From positions 62,001-126,000 of the forward strand of contig NZ_BILY01000008.1 of NCBI RefSeq assembly GCF_004000805.1: a stretch of 64,000 bases of DNA. The letters are read 5' to 3'. Each line of letters starts with the position of its first letter. Positions within the stretch are counted from its first letter, which is position 1. This DNA is from Paenibacillus glycanilyticus NBRC 16618. Lineage in GTDB: Bacteria; Bacillota; Bacilli; Paenibacillales; Paenibacillaceae. Below the pieces are notes generated by a model. That model did not search any database and was not told where the DNA came from. It saw only the letters and a program-made list of their open reading frames with translations. The translations under genes were made by a program, and so were the position numbers. Positions 19,059 to 27,160 of the stretch are shown one piece after another.

Positions 19059-19123
19059 ATCATAAGAGAATGGCGTTTCCGCAACTAACGCTAAGACGAC
19101 TTTTTCAATATCGTTTTGACGAC
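19059..19123 (-). promoter_or_regulatory. Direct-repeat activator site and -10 of the permease operon (site A)
   Basis: On the minus strand GTCG occurs at 19123-19120 and at 19100-19097, 23 bp apart. The proximal copy continues as GTCG-N7-GTTAGT, ending at 19084. A -10 TATGAT (19064-19059) begins after exactly 19 nt. The layout is identical to sites B and C. No -35 consensus is present. Confidence 0.78.
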
Positions 19124-19143
19124 ATTTTTGGATGTCGATGTTA

Positions 19144-19178
19144 TAAAAAAAGAGATGCTGTTTCACTCAGCACCTCTT
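19144..19178 (-). terminator. Terminator of locus II
   Basis: On the minus strand an 11-bp stem with one G-T pair (AAGAGGTGCTG with CAGCATCTCTT) and a 7-nt loop is followed by a run of T. It ends the GH106-like gene transcript just before the locus I promoter. Confidence 0.85.
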
Positions 19179-19191
19179 CATTCGCCCAAAG

Positions 19192-21861
19192 CTATTGAAA
19201 TGTGATTTTCTTAACCGTAACTGGTCCGATAAGTCCGCTAGGCTCCTGCTGCGCAAAGGACGACAAGAAGTCGCGTTGATCCTTTGCAAGCGTATTTGTT
19301 ACTTCAATGACAAGCTTATTGACGCCCTTTTTCAGCAGGCCGCTGATCTCGAGGCGGTAAGGAGGACAGATGCGGACGCCGGCCTGCTCACCGTTTAACC
19401 ATACTTCTGCCGTTTCGTATACCTCTCCCAGTTCGAGGATAACCTGCTCCGACGCTTCGTTCCATTCAAATTCCATTTCATACCGGAATGTGCCGCTAAA
19501 CCGCGGCAAATAATCCGGCCTGCTCATATTCGATAATGCCGCGAGTTTGCCCCATTCCTTGAAGCTAGGGTAATGCTCGGCTTCAGCGATCGAAACGCTC
19601 CATTCTCCCGTCAATTCGAATCCCGCTCCAACGGTATACGATGGCAGCGCGGTACATAGGTCAAGATCCTTTCCGTGCAGGAGAACAACCGATTCGTACG
19701 GAGAAAGGACCAGCTGTACCGTTTTTAAATCGCCGTTCCTTCCTATTGCCTCTACCTTGCTCAACCGATTCAGGTAGGCATCGTAAGCATAGACCTCCCC
19801 TTGGATCGAGACGGGCAAATCAAGCTTCGTATCCAGCGTTTGATACGGGTGTTCGTTAAAGAACATCCATACATCCAAGCCCTCATGTTTATATTGATAG
19901 TTTCTTAGATACGGCTGGTATTGATCAGCTCTAACTTCATAATAACCGCTTGCCGTAAGCTCCTGAGCAAGGTTGTCCAAAGCTACCCGCTTCACCTTCG
20001 GATGATGGGCAAGAGTAAATAATTCATCTAAAGCATCCAATCCCTCGCTTGCTCTTGCAGGCAAATCTTCGATAAAGAAGATCTCCAGACCTTGCTCTAC
20101 GTATTGCACTAGGCTACGAATGATTGCCGCCGGAAGTGCCTCCGCGTAAGGTACGAGCAGGCATTGGTAATCTTCTTGATGAACAACCAGCCTATTGTCC
20201 TTTATGCTGGCCGATTCCAGTAGAACATCGATAGGTAGAATATCGCAGTCGATCTGATGCTGCATCAATACCTTTGCCGGTTTATGAAAATACATCGCTT
20301 TCCCGGACCACTCTGCTTCAGCATGATACATGACAGCGGCGGTCGCTACATGTCTTCCGCCTGAAATCAAGTGACTCATCCGATTCATATAGTGGTTCAA
20401 ATGCTTATAGTACCGGTATTGCGGATTTTTTCCGTCAGCATACATATGCGGCGGGCAATCCGGTTCCGGGAACGCTTTTTGCGTAAAGGCATGCGGTACA
20501 AAGTAGTTCACGCCGCGAACCAGCATATGGTCGGTCAGCCACTTCATCAGCTTCAGACCTTCCGTCCAGCCATAAGCGCCGTACACTTCGCACATGGTCC
20601 TGCCTTGTTTTTTCGGGTCAATATGAGCAAGTGATACTCCTAACTTAGCTAAGCCATAATGAAAAAACTCGCTGTCTGCTTCACCCGACGTATTGCGGAA
20701 GCTTAATTCGTCGAAACCGGGAACGATCTGCCATAGCACGACATCAAGCCCCGACATGTCCTGCCCCCAGAGCGAACGGAAGAAATGCCCCGGACCTGGT
20801 CCAAGTCTGGCATGAACATTGTTATCCTCAAGGACATGCCCGATATATTCGACTCCCCTGGCTCTGCACCAATCCCCGATCTGGCTGCAGAAGTTATCCG
20901 CGTACAGCTTGCTGACGATATTCATATACGCATAGCGAACAACATTAAATTGTTCTTCCGCCTCCTCCTGCCAGAGAAGATACAGCTGCTTGCGGTATTC
21001 TCCCCCAAGTGCTTGCTCCAGCAGATCCGGCATATCGCTGCTCCACGGAAGCGGCACTCCCTTTTTACCTGGTCTCGATTGGAAATCAAAGGTCGTTTTA
21101 TCGTTATAGAATCCTGGTTCATCGGAGAAAAATCCCGCAAAGGCGCTGCCGAAATCCGCTTTGTAGCGTTCATAGACGGCTTCATACACCGTATCGATCA
21201 GAATGCGGACGGAATCCCGAATCAGCGGGTTCAGGTAATCTTCTTGCGCGGCACTTCCCCCATCCTTGCTCTCCGAAATAACGAATATCCGCCAATACCC
21301 TTCCGGGATATCCCAATACAGGATGCCGTCCGTGATATGTTCGGTAAGATCTATACACTCGCTAAGCAAGGAGCCATCGGAAGAATTCCGGCGTACCGCC
21401 GTAACCGAAACGAGCTTATTTTTGCCCTTGGCATACTCTAACGTGGAAAAAGTCGGCCGAAGTCCATTCGTCAGCAGCGTGTCCAGCAAGAGGGAAGTAC
21501 CCTTCGCCGGACCAACCGTATCGATATAACGTTCGGCCAGGAACTTGCGATGCAGCTCTTCCGGTGCCTGCTTGACCTTGCCTGCCGCATGCCCCGTCGG
21601 GAAATGATCGTCATCCAGCAGCCATACCTTCATGCCGCGATGTCTTGCCTCATCCATTATGACATCCAAATCCGACCACCACTTCGGACCAAGAAAATCC
21701 GGATGCGGCCGGGCTTCAACACAGACGGCGCCGATTCCCGCTTCATGCACGCGAGCCATCTCCTCCCGAATCCTGTGCTCCTCTTCCCCATGCTGCCAGA
21801 GAAATGGAAGAATATAATTTTGTTCCCGGCCTTCAAGTACTTCCTTAAGACGATTAGCCAT
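19192..21861 (-). CDS. Large glycosidase, GH106-like (putative alpha-L-rhamnosidase)
   Basis: 889 aa. The order is an N-terminal TIM-barrel-like domain (ILPFLWQHGEEEH, GIGAVCVEARPHPDF, WLLDDDHFPTGHAAG), a middle region with FFSDEPGFY and VEYIGHVLEDNN, and a C-terminal jelly-roll with the GH2-like sugar-binding pattern ELGEVYETAEVWLNGEQAG. This resembles the uncharacterised GH106-related enzymes of Paenibacillus and Bacteroides. Candidate catalytic acids are in SDEPG and HVLED; this is not proven. There is no signal peptide. AGGAGG lies 5 nt before the ATG. It is the last gene of locus II, behind an intra-operon terminator-like hairpin. Confidence 0.62.
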   Translation of the reverse strand: MANRLKEVLEGREQNYILPFLWQHGEEEHRIREEMARVHEAGIGAVCVEARPHPDFLGPKWWSDLDVIMDEARHRGMKVWLLDDDHFPTGHAAGKVKQAPEELHRKFLAERYIDTVGPAKGTSLLLDTLLTNGLRPTFSTLEYAKGKNKLVSVTAVRRNSSDGSLLSECIDLTEHITDGILYWDIPEGYWRIFVISESKDGGSAAQEDYLNPLIRDSVRILIDTVYEAVYERYKADFGSAFAGFFSDEPGFYNDKTTFDFQSRPGKKGVPLPWSSDMPDLLEQALGGEYRKQLYLLWQEEAEEQFNVVRYAYMNIVSKLYADNFCSQIGDWCRARGVEYIGHVLEDNNVHARLGPGPGHFFRSLWGQDMSGLDVVLWQIVPGFDELSFRNTSGEADSEFFHYGLAKLGVSLAHIDPKKQGRTMCEVYGAYGWTEGLKLMKWLTDHMLVRGVNYFVPHAFTQKAFPEPDCPPHMYADGKNPQYRYYKHLNHYMNRMSHLISGGRHVATAAVMYHAEAEWSGKAMYFHKPAKVLMQHQIDCDILPIDVLLESASIKDNRLVVHQEDYQCLLVPYAEALPAAIIRSLVQYVEQGLEIFFIEDLPARASEGLDALDELFTLAHHPKVKRVALDNLAQELTASGYYEVRADQYQPYLRNYQYKHEGLDVWMFFNEHPYQTLDTKLDLPVSIQGEVYAYDAYLNRLSKVEAIGRNGDLKTVQLVLSPYESVVLLHGKDLDLCTALPSYTVGAGFELTGEWSVSIAEAEHYPSFKEWGKLAALSNMSRPDYLPRFSGTFRYEMEFEWNEASEQVILELGEVYETAEVWLNGEQAGVRICPPYRLEISGLLKKGVNKLVIEVTNTLAKDQRDFLSSFAQQEPSGLIGPVTVKKITFQ

Positions 21862-21884
21862 GATTGCCTCCTGTGAGCTTTACT

Positions 21885-21932
21885 AAAAAATCCGCCCGTT
21901 TTGGACTCGGGTACGGGTCGATACGGGCGGAT
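21885..21932 (-). terminator. Intra-operon terminator or attenuator between binding protein and glycosidase
   Basis: On the minus strand ATCCGCCCGT (21932-21923 side) pairs with ACGGGCGGAT over 10 bp and runs into six T. It lies 12 nt after the binding-protein stop and before the GH106-like gene, which has no other visible promoter. It probably lowers enzyme expression relative to the binding protein. Confidence 0.75.
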
Positions 21933-21943
21933 ATCCATAGAGA

Positions 21944-23518
21944 TTATTGATTAACTTTCTTGTACCACTCTCTTGCGCGCTTCGTCACTTCTTCACCGCC
22001 GGATTTGTTCCACTTCTCAACAAACTCGTCAAACTTGCTGATCGGATACTCCCCGATAATAATTTTGGTTGCATATTCCGCATACAACGTGCGGTTGTTG
22101 ATATCCGGGAAGCCGTCGTAAATGCTTGCGGGCAGTCCGTCGCCAGCGATTGGTTTGGCATACTTCTGAGCTTCCTGCATGTTGCGGGTAACTTGGTCAA
22201 TCTCCCACTTATTGTCTTCAGATGCGGTACTGTTAAGGAGATCGATGGTCATATCCAGTGTCGATATGCTTGTCGCAGGATTAATAATTTGATTCTCTTG
22301 CGTGCTCTTGTCATCCGGCAGCTTGATCGCTTTGCCGTCTTGCATCGTGTAGTGCATGCCTTCCACGCCCAGGAACAAATCTTTCCAATTCTTTTTATCG
22401 TACGCGTTATTAAGCAGCTTCAACGTAGCCATCAGCTTTTCCTGATCTTTATTGTTCTTGACGACCCATTGCGGGCTCGCGATTTTCTTCATCGTATAGA
22501 AGCCTTTATAGCCCGGAACCTCCGGAAGAGGGAGAACGGAATACTCCGCTTTAACGCCTGTGCTCTTATACAGATTCTCGAACACCAAATTTCCTTGCTC
22601 GACCCAGTGGAAATAGTTCCCTACTCGATTCGACTGGATTTTGCCTTCCCACTTATCCTTCGTATTAAGCAGCGATTCCTTGTCGATCAAGCCTTCCTTA
22701 TACAGCTTAGCGATAAACTCCAGTGAAGCTTTCATATTTGGCGTTACCGCGGAATAAGTCAGCTGACCATCGTAAATATCCCAGTCCGGATAACCTTCAA
22801 ACATCGCTACGCCGTACATGGCAAACAAATGATCCATCCAGCGGGCTTGTTCCCGGCCTCCTGTTGGGATTTCATCCTTTTGGCCGTTACCGTTCGGATC
22901 CTTGTCGCGGAATGCTTCAAGCACCTTTACGTATTCATCCTGCGTCTTAGGCATCGGCAAACCTAGCTTATCCAGCCAATCCTGACGAATCATGCTGCCA
23001 TAACGTCCGTATTGCACCACATTTGGGATATAATAGATTCTGCCTTGACCGGTCGGGTCGTTCGCCTTGACCACATTCCAGATCTCTTCCGGAATCGCTG
23101 ACATCACATTAGGCGCGTATTTAGGCAGTAAATCCGTCAAATCCGCAATTGCGCCGTTTTTGGCAAGATTGTCTTCAATGCCCTGCTGCGGCACGAACAG
23201 ATCCGGCATTTCGTTAGCGGCGATTTTCAAGTTCAGCTGGTTGAGGTAGTTCGTGCCTCCGTTCCATTCCACATACGGGTTAATGACGCCAACCCCAAGC
23301 TTTTCTTTATAAAATTCATACAGCTTGCTGCCCTTGGTAACCGGCTTATAACCGATATTGGTACCCCATACCTCAATATCGACCGTACCATCCGCGCTTT
23401 CCGTTTGATTCTTGCCGGCATTCTCGGACGAGTTCTTTGCGTTTCCGCTACAGCCCGTTACGGCCGTAATGGCAAGGACGCCTGCAGCTAACAATAATCC
23501 CATTTTCCTAGCTTTCAT
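21944..23518 (-). CDS. Lipoprotein sugar-binding protein, LplA type
   Basis: 524 aa. Signal peptide with lipobox VTGC (Cys23), an acidic/polar linker, then a type-1 extracellular solute-binding fold. WVVKNNKDQEKLMATLKLLN and the ending EEVTKRAREWYKKVNQ match large oligosaccharide-binding proteins that work with LplB/LplC permeases. It follows the two permeases of locus II by 68 nt. The ligand is unknown; the neighbouring GH106-like enzyme suggests a rhamnose-containing pectin fragment, as inference only. Confidence 0.92.
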   Translation of the reverse strand: MKARKMGLLLAAGVLAITAVTGCSGNAKNSSENAGKNQTESADGTVDIEVWGTNIGYKPVTKGSKLYEFYKEKLGVGVINPYVEWNGGTNYLNQLNLKIAANEMPDLFVPQQGIEDNLAKNGAIADLTDLLPKYAPNVMSAIPEEIWNVVKANDPTGQGRIYYIPNVVQYGRYGSMIRQDWLDKLGLPMPKTQDEYVKVLEAFRDKDPNGNGQKDEIPTGGREQARWMDHLFAMYGVAMFEGYPDWDIYDGQLTYSAVTPNMKASLEFIAKLYKEGLIDKESLLNTKDKWEGKIQSNRVGNYFHWVEQGNLVFENLYKSTGVKAEYSVLPLPEVPGYKGFYTMKKIASPQWVVKNNKDQEKLMATLKLLNNAYDKKNWKDLFLGVEGMHYTMQDGKAIKLPDDKSTQENQIINPATSISTLDMTIDLLNSTASEDNKWEIDQVTRNMQEAQKYAKPIAGDGLPASIYDGFPDINNRTLYAEYATKIIIGEYPISKFDEFVEKWNKSGGEEVTKRAREWYKKVNQ

Positions 23519-23586
23519 TTCTTTTCCCCCTTATGTGTATGATGGATATGTTTAAGGCTGACTGCCTATAAACCGGATACGAATCC

Positions 23587-24462
23587 CTACCCTTTTACTG
23601 AGCCAATCATGGCCCCTTTGACGAAATACTTCTGCAGGAAAGGATACACCAGAATAATCGGGACAATCGCAAAAATGACGGTTGCAGCCCGCAAGGTCCG
23701 GCTATTATAGTTCAGATCCGCTGTTGATGCGGAGCCTGCCATAATCACGCTGTCATCCGTAATGAACTGGCGGATCTTGATTTGTAGAGGGAACCAGTCC
23801 GGATTTTGCAGGAAGAAGAGCGGATGCTGGAACTGATTCCAGAGCAGTACCCCATAGAATAACGCAAGCGTTGCAAGAACGGCCTTGGACAAAGGGAGCA
23901 CCAGCTGGAACAGCATCCGGAAATATCCGCAGCCTTCCAGGAAAGCGGCTTCCTCCAGCTCCTTGGAAAATTGTTTGAAGAACGTCCGCATGATAATGAG
24001 ATTAAAGGGATTCAGAATATGCGGTATGATGAGAACCAATGGATTATTATAAAGTCCAATACCCCGGACGGTCAGGAAGTAGGGTACGATTGGCGCTTTA
24101 AATATCATGGCGATTACGACGCCGATCATTATCACGCCGCCCCAGCGGAACTCCGACTTCGTCTTTGACAGCGGGTAGGCAAGCAGCGCGGTCATCAGAA
24201 GAGCCAACGCTGTTCCGATTACTGTCGTGACCAAGGTCAAGAAGAAAGATCTCCACAAATCGGGACGGTCGATAATATACGCCCAGGAGTCGAAGGTAAA
24301 TTGCTTCGGCCATAAGGTTACCAGGTTCATGTCCACTGCGCTTTTGGAACTAAGCGAAGTGGAGATGACGGACAGGAGCGGTATGATCGCTATGGCGGAC
24401 ATGAGGATAAGAATGATCGTAATGCCGGAAACAAAAACCTTCTCGCTTCGCGATTCGAACAT
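23587..24462 (-). CDS. ABC sugar permease, LplC/YtcP type
   Basis: 291 aa, six membrane helices. The EAA loop is EEAAFLEGCGYFRMLFQLV, with EGCG in place of the usual DGA. The C-terminus is YFVKGAMIGSVKG. It starts 2 nt after the upstream permease stop, so the two are coupled. It is part of the locus II importer. Confidence 0.92.
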   Translation of the reverse strand: MFESRSEKVFVSGITIILILMSAIAIIPLLSVISTSLSSKSAVDMNLVTLWPKQFTFDSWAYIIDRPDLWRSFFLTLVTTVIGTALALLMTALLAYPLSKTKSEFRWGGVIMIGVVIAMIFKAPIVPYFLTVRGIGLYNNPLVLIIPHILNPFNLIIMRTFFKQFSKELEEAAFLEGCGYFRMLFQLVLPLSKAVLATLALFYGVLLWNQFQHPLFFLQNPDWFPLQIKIRQFITDDSVIMAGSASTADLNYNSRTLRAATVIFAIVPIILVYPFLQKYFVKGAMIGSVKG

Positions 24463-24464
24463 GT

Positions 24465-25370
24465 CTACCAGAGCCCCCCATCCGAAACTTTCTTCGACAG
24501 CCTGTTAAAGATATAGACCAGGATAAATCCGATAACGGACTGGAATAAGCCAACCGCCGTCGCAAAACTGTACTGTGCCTGCTGAATGCCTGTCCGGAAT
24601 ACGTAAGTATCGAGGATGTCCCCTACGCTATAGGTCATCGGCGTAATGAGGTTGAACACCTGGTCGAAGCCCAGATCCAGGAAATTGCCGATCTCGAGCA
24701 GGAACAGCACCAATACGGTAGGAAGCAGCAGCGGGAACGTAATGTGGCGCATTTGCCTGAGCTTGGACGCTCCGTCGATCATGGCCGATTCGTACAGCTG
24801 AGGGTCAATGGCGCTGATCGCCGCCATATACACGACGGTTCCCCAACCGGCATCCCTCCATATGGAGGAAATGACATACACGGGACGGAAGTAATCGCTC
24901 TCCTGCATCGCCAGCACCGGCTCTTGACCAAACCAGCCAAGGACGATGTTAAACAATCCGCTTAACGAGAAGAAATCAAACACGATGCCGGCTACGATAA
25001 CCCAAGACAAGAAATGCGGGATATAAAGCGCGGTCTGAATGCCTTTCTTCAGCGCCGATTTGCGAATCTCGTTAATCATCAGCGCCAGCAGAACGGGTAT
25101 CGGAAAGACCAATACAAGCTTGAGCAATCCGAGCATTAACGTATTCCCGAACACCCGGGCAAAATCCGGATGATGCAGCAGCGTCTCAAAGTGCTTGAAG
25201 CCCACCCACGGACTGTCGATAAACCCTTTAAATACCGAGTAATCCTTGAAGGCGATTACAGCGCCGGCCAGCGGAATGTATTTAAATACGACAAGAAAAA
25301 TAATTCCCGGAATCGCCATGGCATATAGCGGCCAGTAGACCTTCATTCGATGAAATGCAATTGCTTTCAA
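24465..25370 (-). CDS. ABC sugar permease, LplB type
   Basis: 301 aa, six membrane helices. The first spans YAMAIPGIIFLVVFKYIPLAG. The EAA loop is YESAMIDGASKLRQMRHIT. It is the first gene of the locus II transport operon, behind a promoter with direct repeats and cre-like sites (25397-25494). No ATPase gene is nearby. Confidence 0.92.
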   Translation of the reverse strand: MKAIAFHRMKVYWPLYAMAIPGIIFLVVFKYIPLAGAVIAFKDYSVFKGFIDSPWVGFKHFETLLHHPDFARVFGNTLMLGLLKLVLVFPIPVLLALMINEIRKSALKKGIQTALYIPHFLSWVIVAGIVFDFFSLSGLFNIVLGWFGQEPVLAMQESDYFRPVYVISSIWRDAGWGTVVYMAAISAIDPQLYESAMIDGASKLRQMRHITFPLLLPTVLVLFLLEIGNFLDLGFDQVFNLITPMTYSVGDILDTYVFRTGIQQAQYSFATAVGLFQSVIGFILVYIFNRLSKKVSDGGLW

Positions 25371-25396
25371 TAGGTTCCCCCCTGTATGTTCGTTGT

Positions 25397-25494
25397 TGAA
25401 TTCGCTTACTGAATTCGCTTACATCGTAACTATACAGTCAGGGGTAAGCCTTCTCAATCGGGCTTTTTTAAGGATAAACAAGGTCATTTTTAAG
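25397..25494 (-). promoter_or_regulatory. Locus II transport promoter: direct repeat, -10, tandem cre-like sites
   Basis: In plus-strand notation GGGCTTTTTTAAG (25460-25472) and GGTCATTTTTAAG (25482-25494) match at 11/13 and are 22 bp apart, a likely AraC-type regulator site. A -10 TATAGT (minus strand, 25434-25429) follows downstream. Five nt later begins TGTAAGCGAATTCA (25423-25410), which fits the cre consensus TGWAANCGNTNWCA with one mismatch. The 13-bp unit TGAATTCGCTTAC is tandemly duplicated at 25397-25422. Confidence 0.6.
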
Positions 25495-25516
25495 TAAAAA
25501 CCGGCGATCCGGCTTT
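25494..25516 (-). terminator. Terminator of the locus II response regulator
   Basis: On the minus strand AAAGCCGG pairs with CCGGTTTT (one G-T pair) around a 4-nt loop and continues into T. It lies 20 nt after the response regulator stop and abuts the distal direct repeat of the next promoter. Confidence 0.7.
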
Positions 25517-25536
25517 CAACTGGCAACCAGATATAG

Positions 25537-27120
25537 CTATGCGTCGGACAGCCTTTTACGATAATCTCGAGGTTTGTAACCGGTCAATTTCTCAAACATT
25601 CTCGCAAAATGCTGCGTATCCGAATAGCCTACCATTTGGCAAATCTCATACACCTTCAAGTCGGTTCGCTCAAGCAGCTCCTTCGCTTTGTTTATCCGTA
25701 TTTGGGTCAAAAAGTTAACGTAGGTATCCCCCGTCTTTTGCTTGAAATACTGGCTTAAGTAATAAGGACTGATGAAGAAACGCGCGGACAAATCCGCAAG
25801 CGTTATCTGTTCGCTGTAATGCTCGGCGACGTATTCCTTAACCTCTGCGATAATATCCTTTTTCTTCGGGATGTTATGCTCTTGCTTGAATACGATAATT
25901 TTCCGAATGACCTCAGCCATCCACTCCTCCAGGCTTTCAAGCGTCCGAAACCTGGACATCCCCTCCAGCGACAGGATATGGCGCCCCAGGAAATCATTTT
26001 GCTGCAGCTGCTGGAACGACATTTTACGGACGCTGGATAAAAGAATGTTTAAGCACTGCAGTTGAAGATCCGCCGGGCTTATGCCTGCTCTGGCTTCAAT
26101 CGTCCGGAAAATGTCGCGTATGATGCTTATGCCTTCCTTCTCGTCGAGGTTTTCGAGCGCTGCTTCCAGCTTCGTAATCATCTCCTCGGGAACCGGCTCG
26201 CTCCGCCCTGTCAGATGATCAAGTTCAGGATAGGCGATTACTGCGTTTGCGCCCTTGATTACCTTATAGCTAAGCGCATGGCGGGCTTGCTCAAATGACA
26301 AGCTGATTCCGGCTGCCCCTTTTTGCACCGTGCCTACTCCAACCGTCATTGACAGCTCGTAATGCTGATAGACCTGCTCCTTCAACCGGTGCAATGAGCT
26401 TATCAGGTCCGCATAGCCGATCGAGCGGCTTTGAGACACAATGACCGCAATCTGGGTGCTTGAATAGCGAAACCGGTAAACTCCCCGGTATTTGCCGAGA
26501 ATCTGGTCAATCTGAAGAAGCACCTGCTGAATAACGGAATCCTTCAAGGTATCCGCGGAGCCATAAAATTCAAGCAGCATGCAGCCAAACCAGGTGCCTG
26601 CCGACGGAATCCGCGCTATTTGAAGCAGCTCTTCAATTACTTCCTCGTTCTCGCTGCCGATATCCAGAAGATCGCGCAAGGCATTCTCTTGCATAAGGCT
26701 GTGCACCTCTTGCCTTAAATCATCGACTTCCCTGCGCTTCACCCTTTCCTCTTGAATCGCCTTCATCACGGTATACAGACAGTCCCGCAATTCCTCTTCC
26801 TCGACCGGCTTATTGATATAGAATTGCACGCCAAGCTGCATCCCTCTCCGGGCATATTCAAAGTCGGCGTAGCCGCTAAGAAGAATGAATTTTGTATGGA
26901 CGCCAGCCTCCTGCACCATATGGATCATATCGAGACCGTCTGTCTGAGGCATCCGAATATCCGTAATAACAATATCCGGCTTTATTTTCTGAATAAGCTT
27001 GAACCCGTCCGCGCCGTTGTAGGCCGTATTAACAATTTCGCATTCCGGGATATAACGGCTTATCATTTTTTTGAGACCGTCCACAATGCCTTTTTCGTCA
27101 TCCACCAAGATCAACCTCAT
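25537..27120 (-). CDS. YesN-type response regulator of locus II
   Basis: About 527 aa. The receiver domain has D7-D8-E9, phospho-acceptor D54 in TDIRMP, and lysine in YINKPV. A long middle region holds a degenerate GGDEF-like fold (LSMTVGVGTVQKGAAG). The C-terminal AraC double helix-turn-helix has SPYYLSQYFKQKTG and VGYSDTQHFARMFEKLTG. The start is set at the ATG at 27120 (MRLILVDDE); AAGGAG lies 11 nt upstream, and in-frame GTG/TTG codons just before it are possible. It lies between its kinase and the transport operon it should control. Confidence 0.92.
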   Translation of the reverse strand: MRLILVDDEKGIVDGLKKMISRYIPECEIVNTAYNGADGFKLIQKIKPDIVITDIRMPQTDGLDMIHMVQEAGVHTKFILLSGYADFEYARRGMQLGVQFYINKPVEEEELRDCLYTVMKAIQEERVKRREVDDLRQEVHSLMQENALRDLLDIGSENEEVIEELLQIARIPSAGTWFGCMLLEFYGSADTLKDSVIQQVLLQIDQILGKYRGVYRFRYSSTQIAVIVSQSRSIGYADLISSLHRLKEQVYQHYELSMTVGVGTVQKGAAGISLSFEQARHALSYKVIKGANAVIAYPELDHLTGRSEPVPEEMITKLEAALENLDEKEGISIIRDIFRTIEARAGISPADLQLQCLNILLSSVRKMSFQQLQQNDFLGRHILSLEGMSRFRTLESLEEWMAEVIRKIIVFKQEHNIPKKKDIIAEVKEYVAEHYSEQITLADLSARFFISPYYLSQYFKQKTGDTYVNFLTQIRINKAKELLERTDLKVYEICQMVGYSDTQHFARMFEKLTGYKPRDYRKRLSDA

Positions 27121-27160
27121 ATCCAACACCGCTCCTTGTCTCTTCGCATCCAGCATTCAC

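Noticed and set aside
20785..21441. Plus-strand open frame of 218 codons inside the GH106-like gene
   Set aside because: It is the complement of a well-supported coding region and has no recognisable motif.
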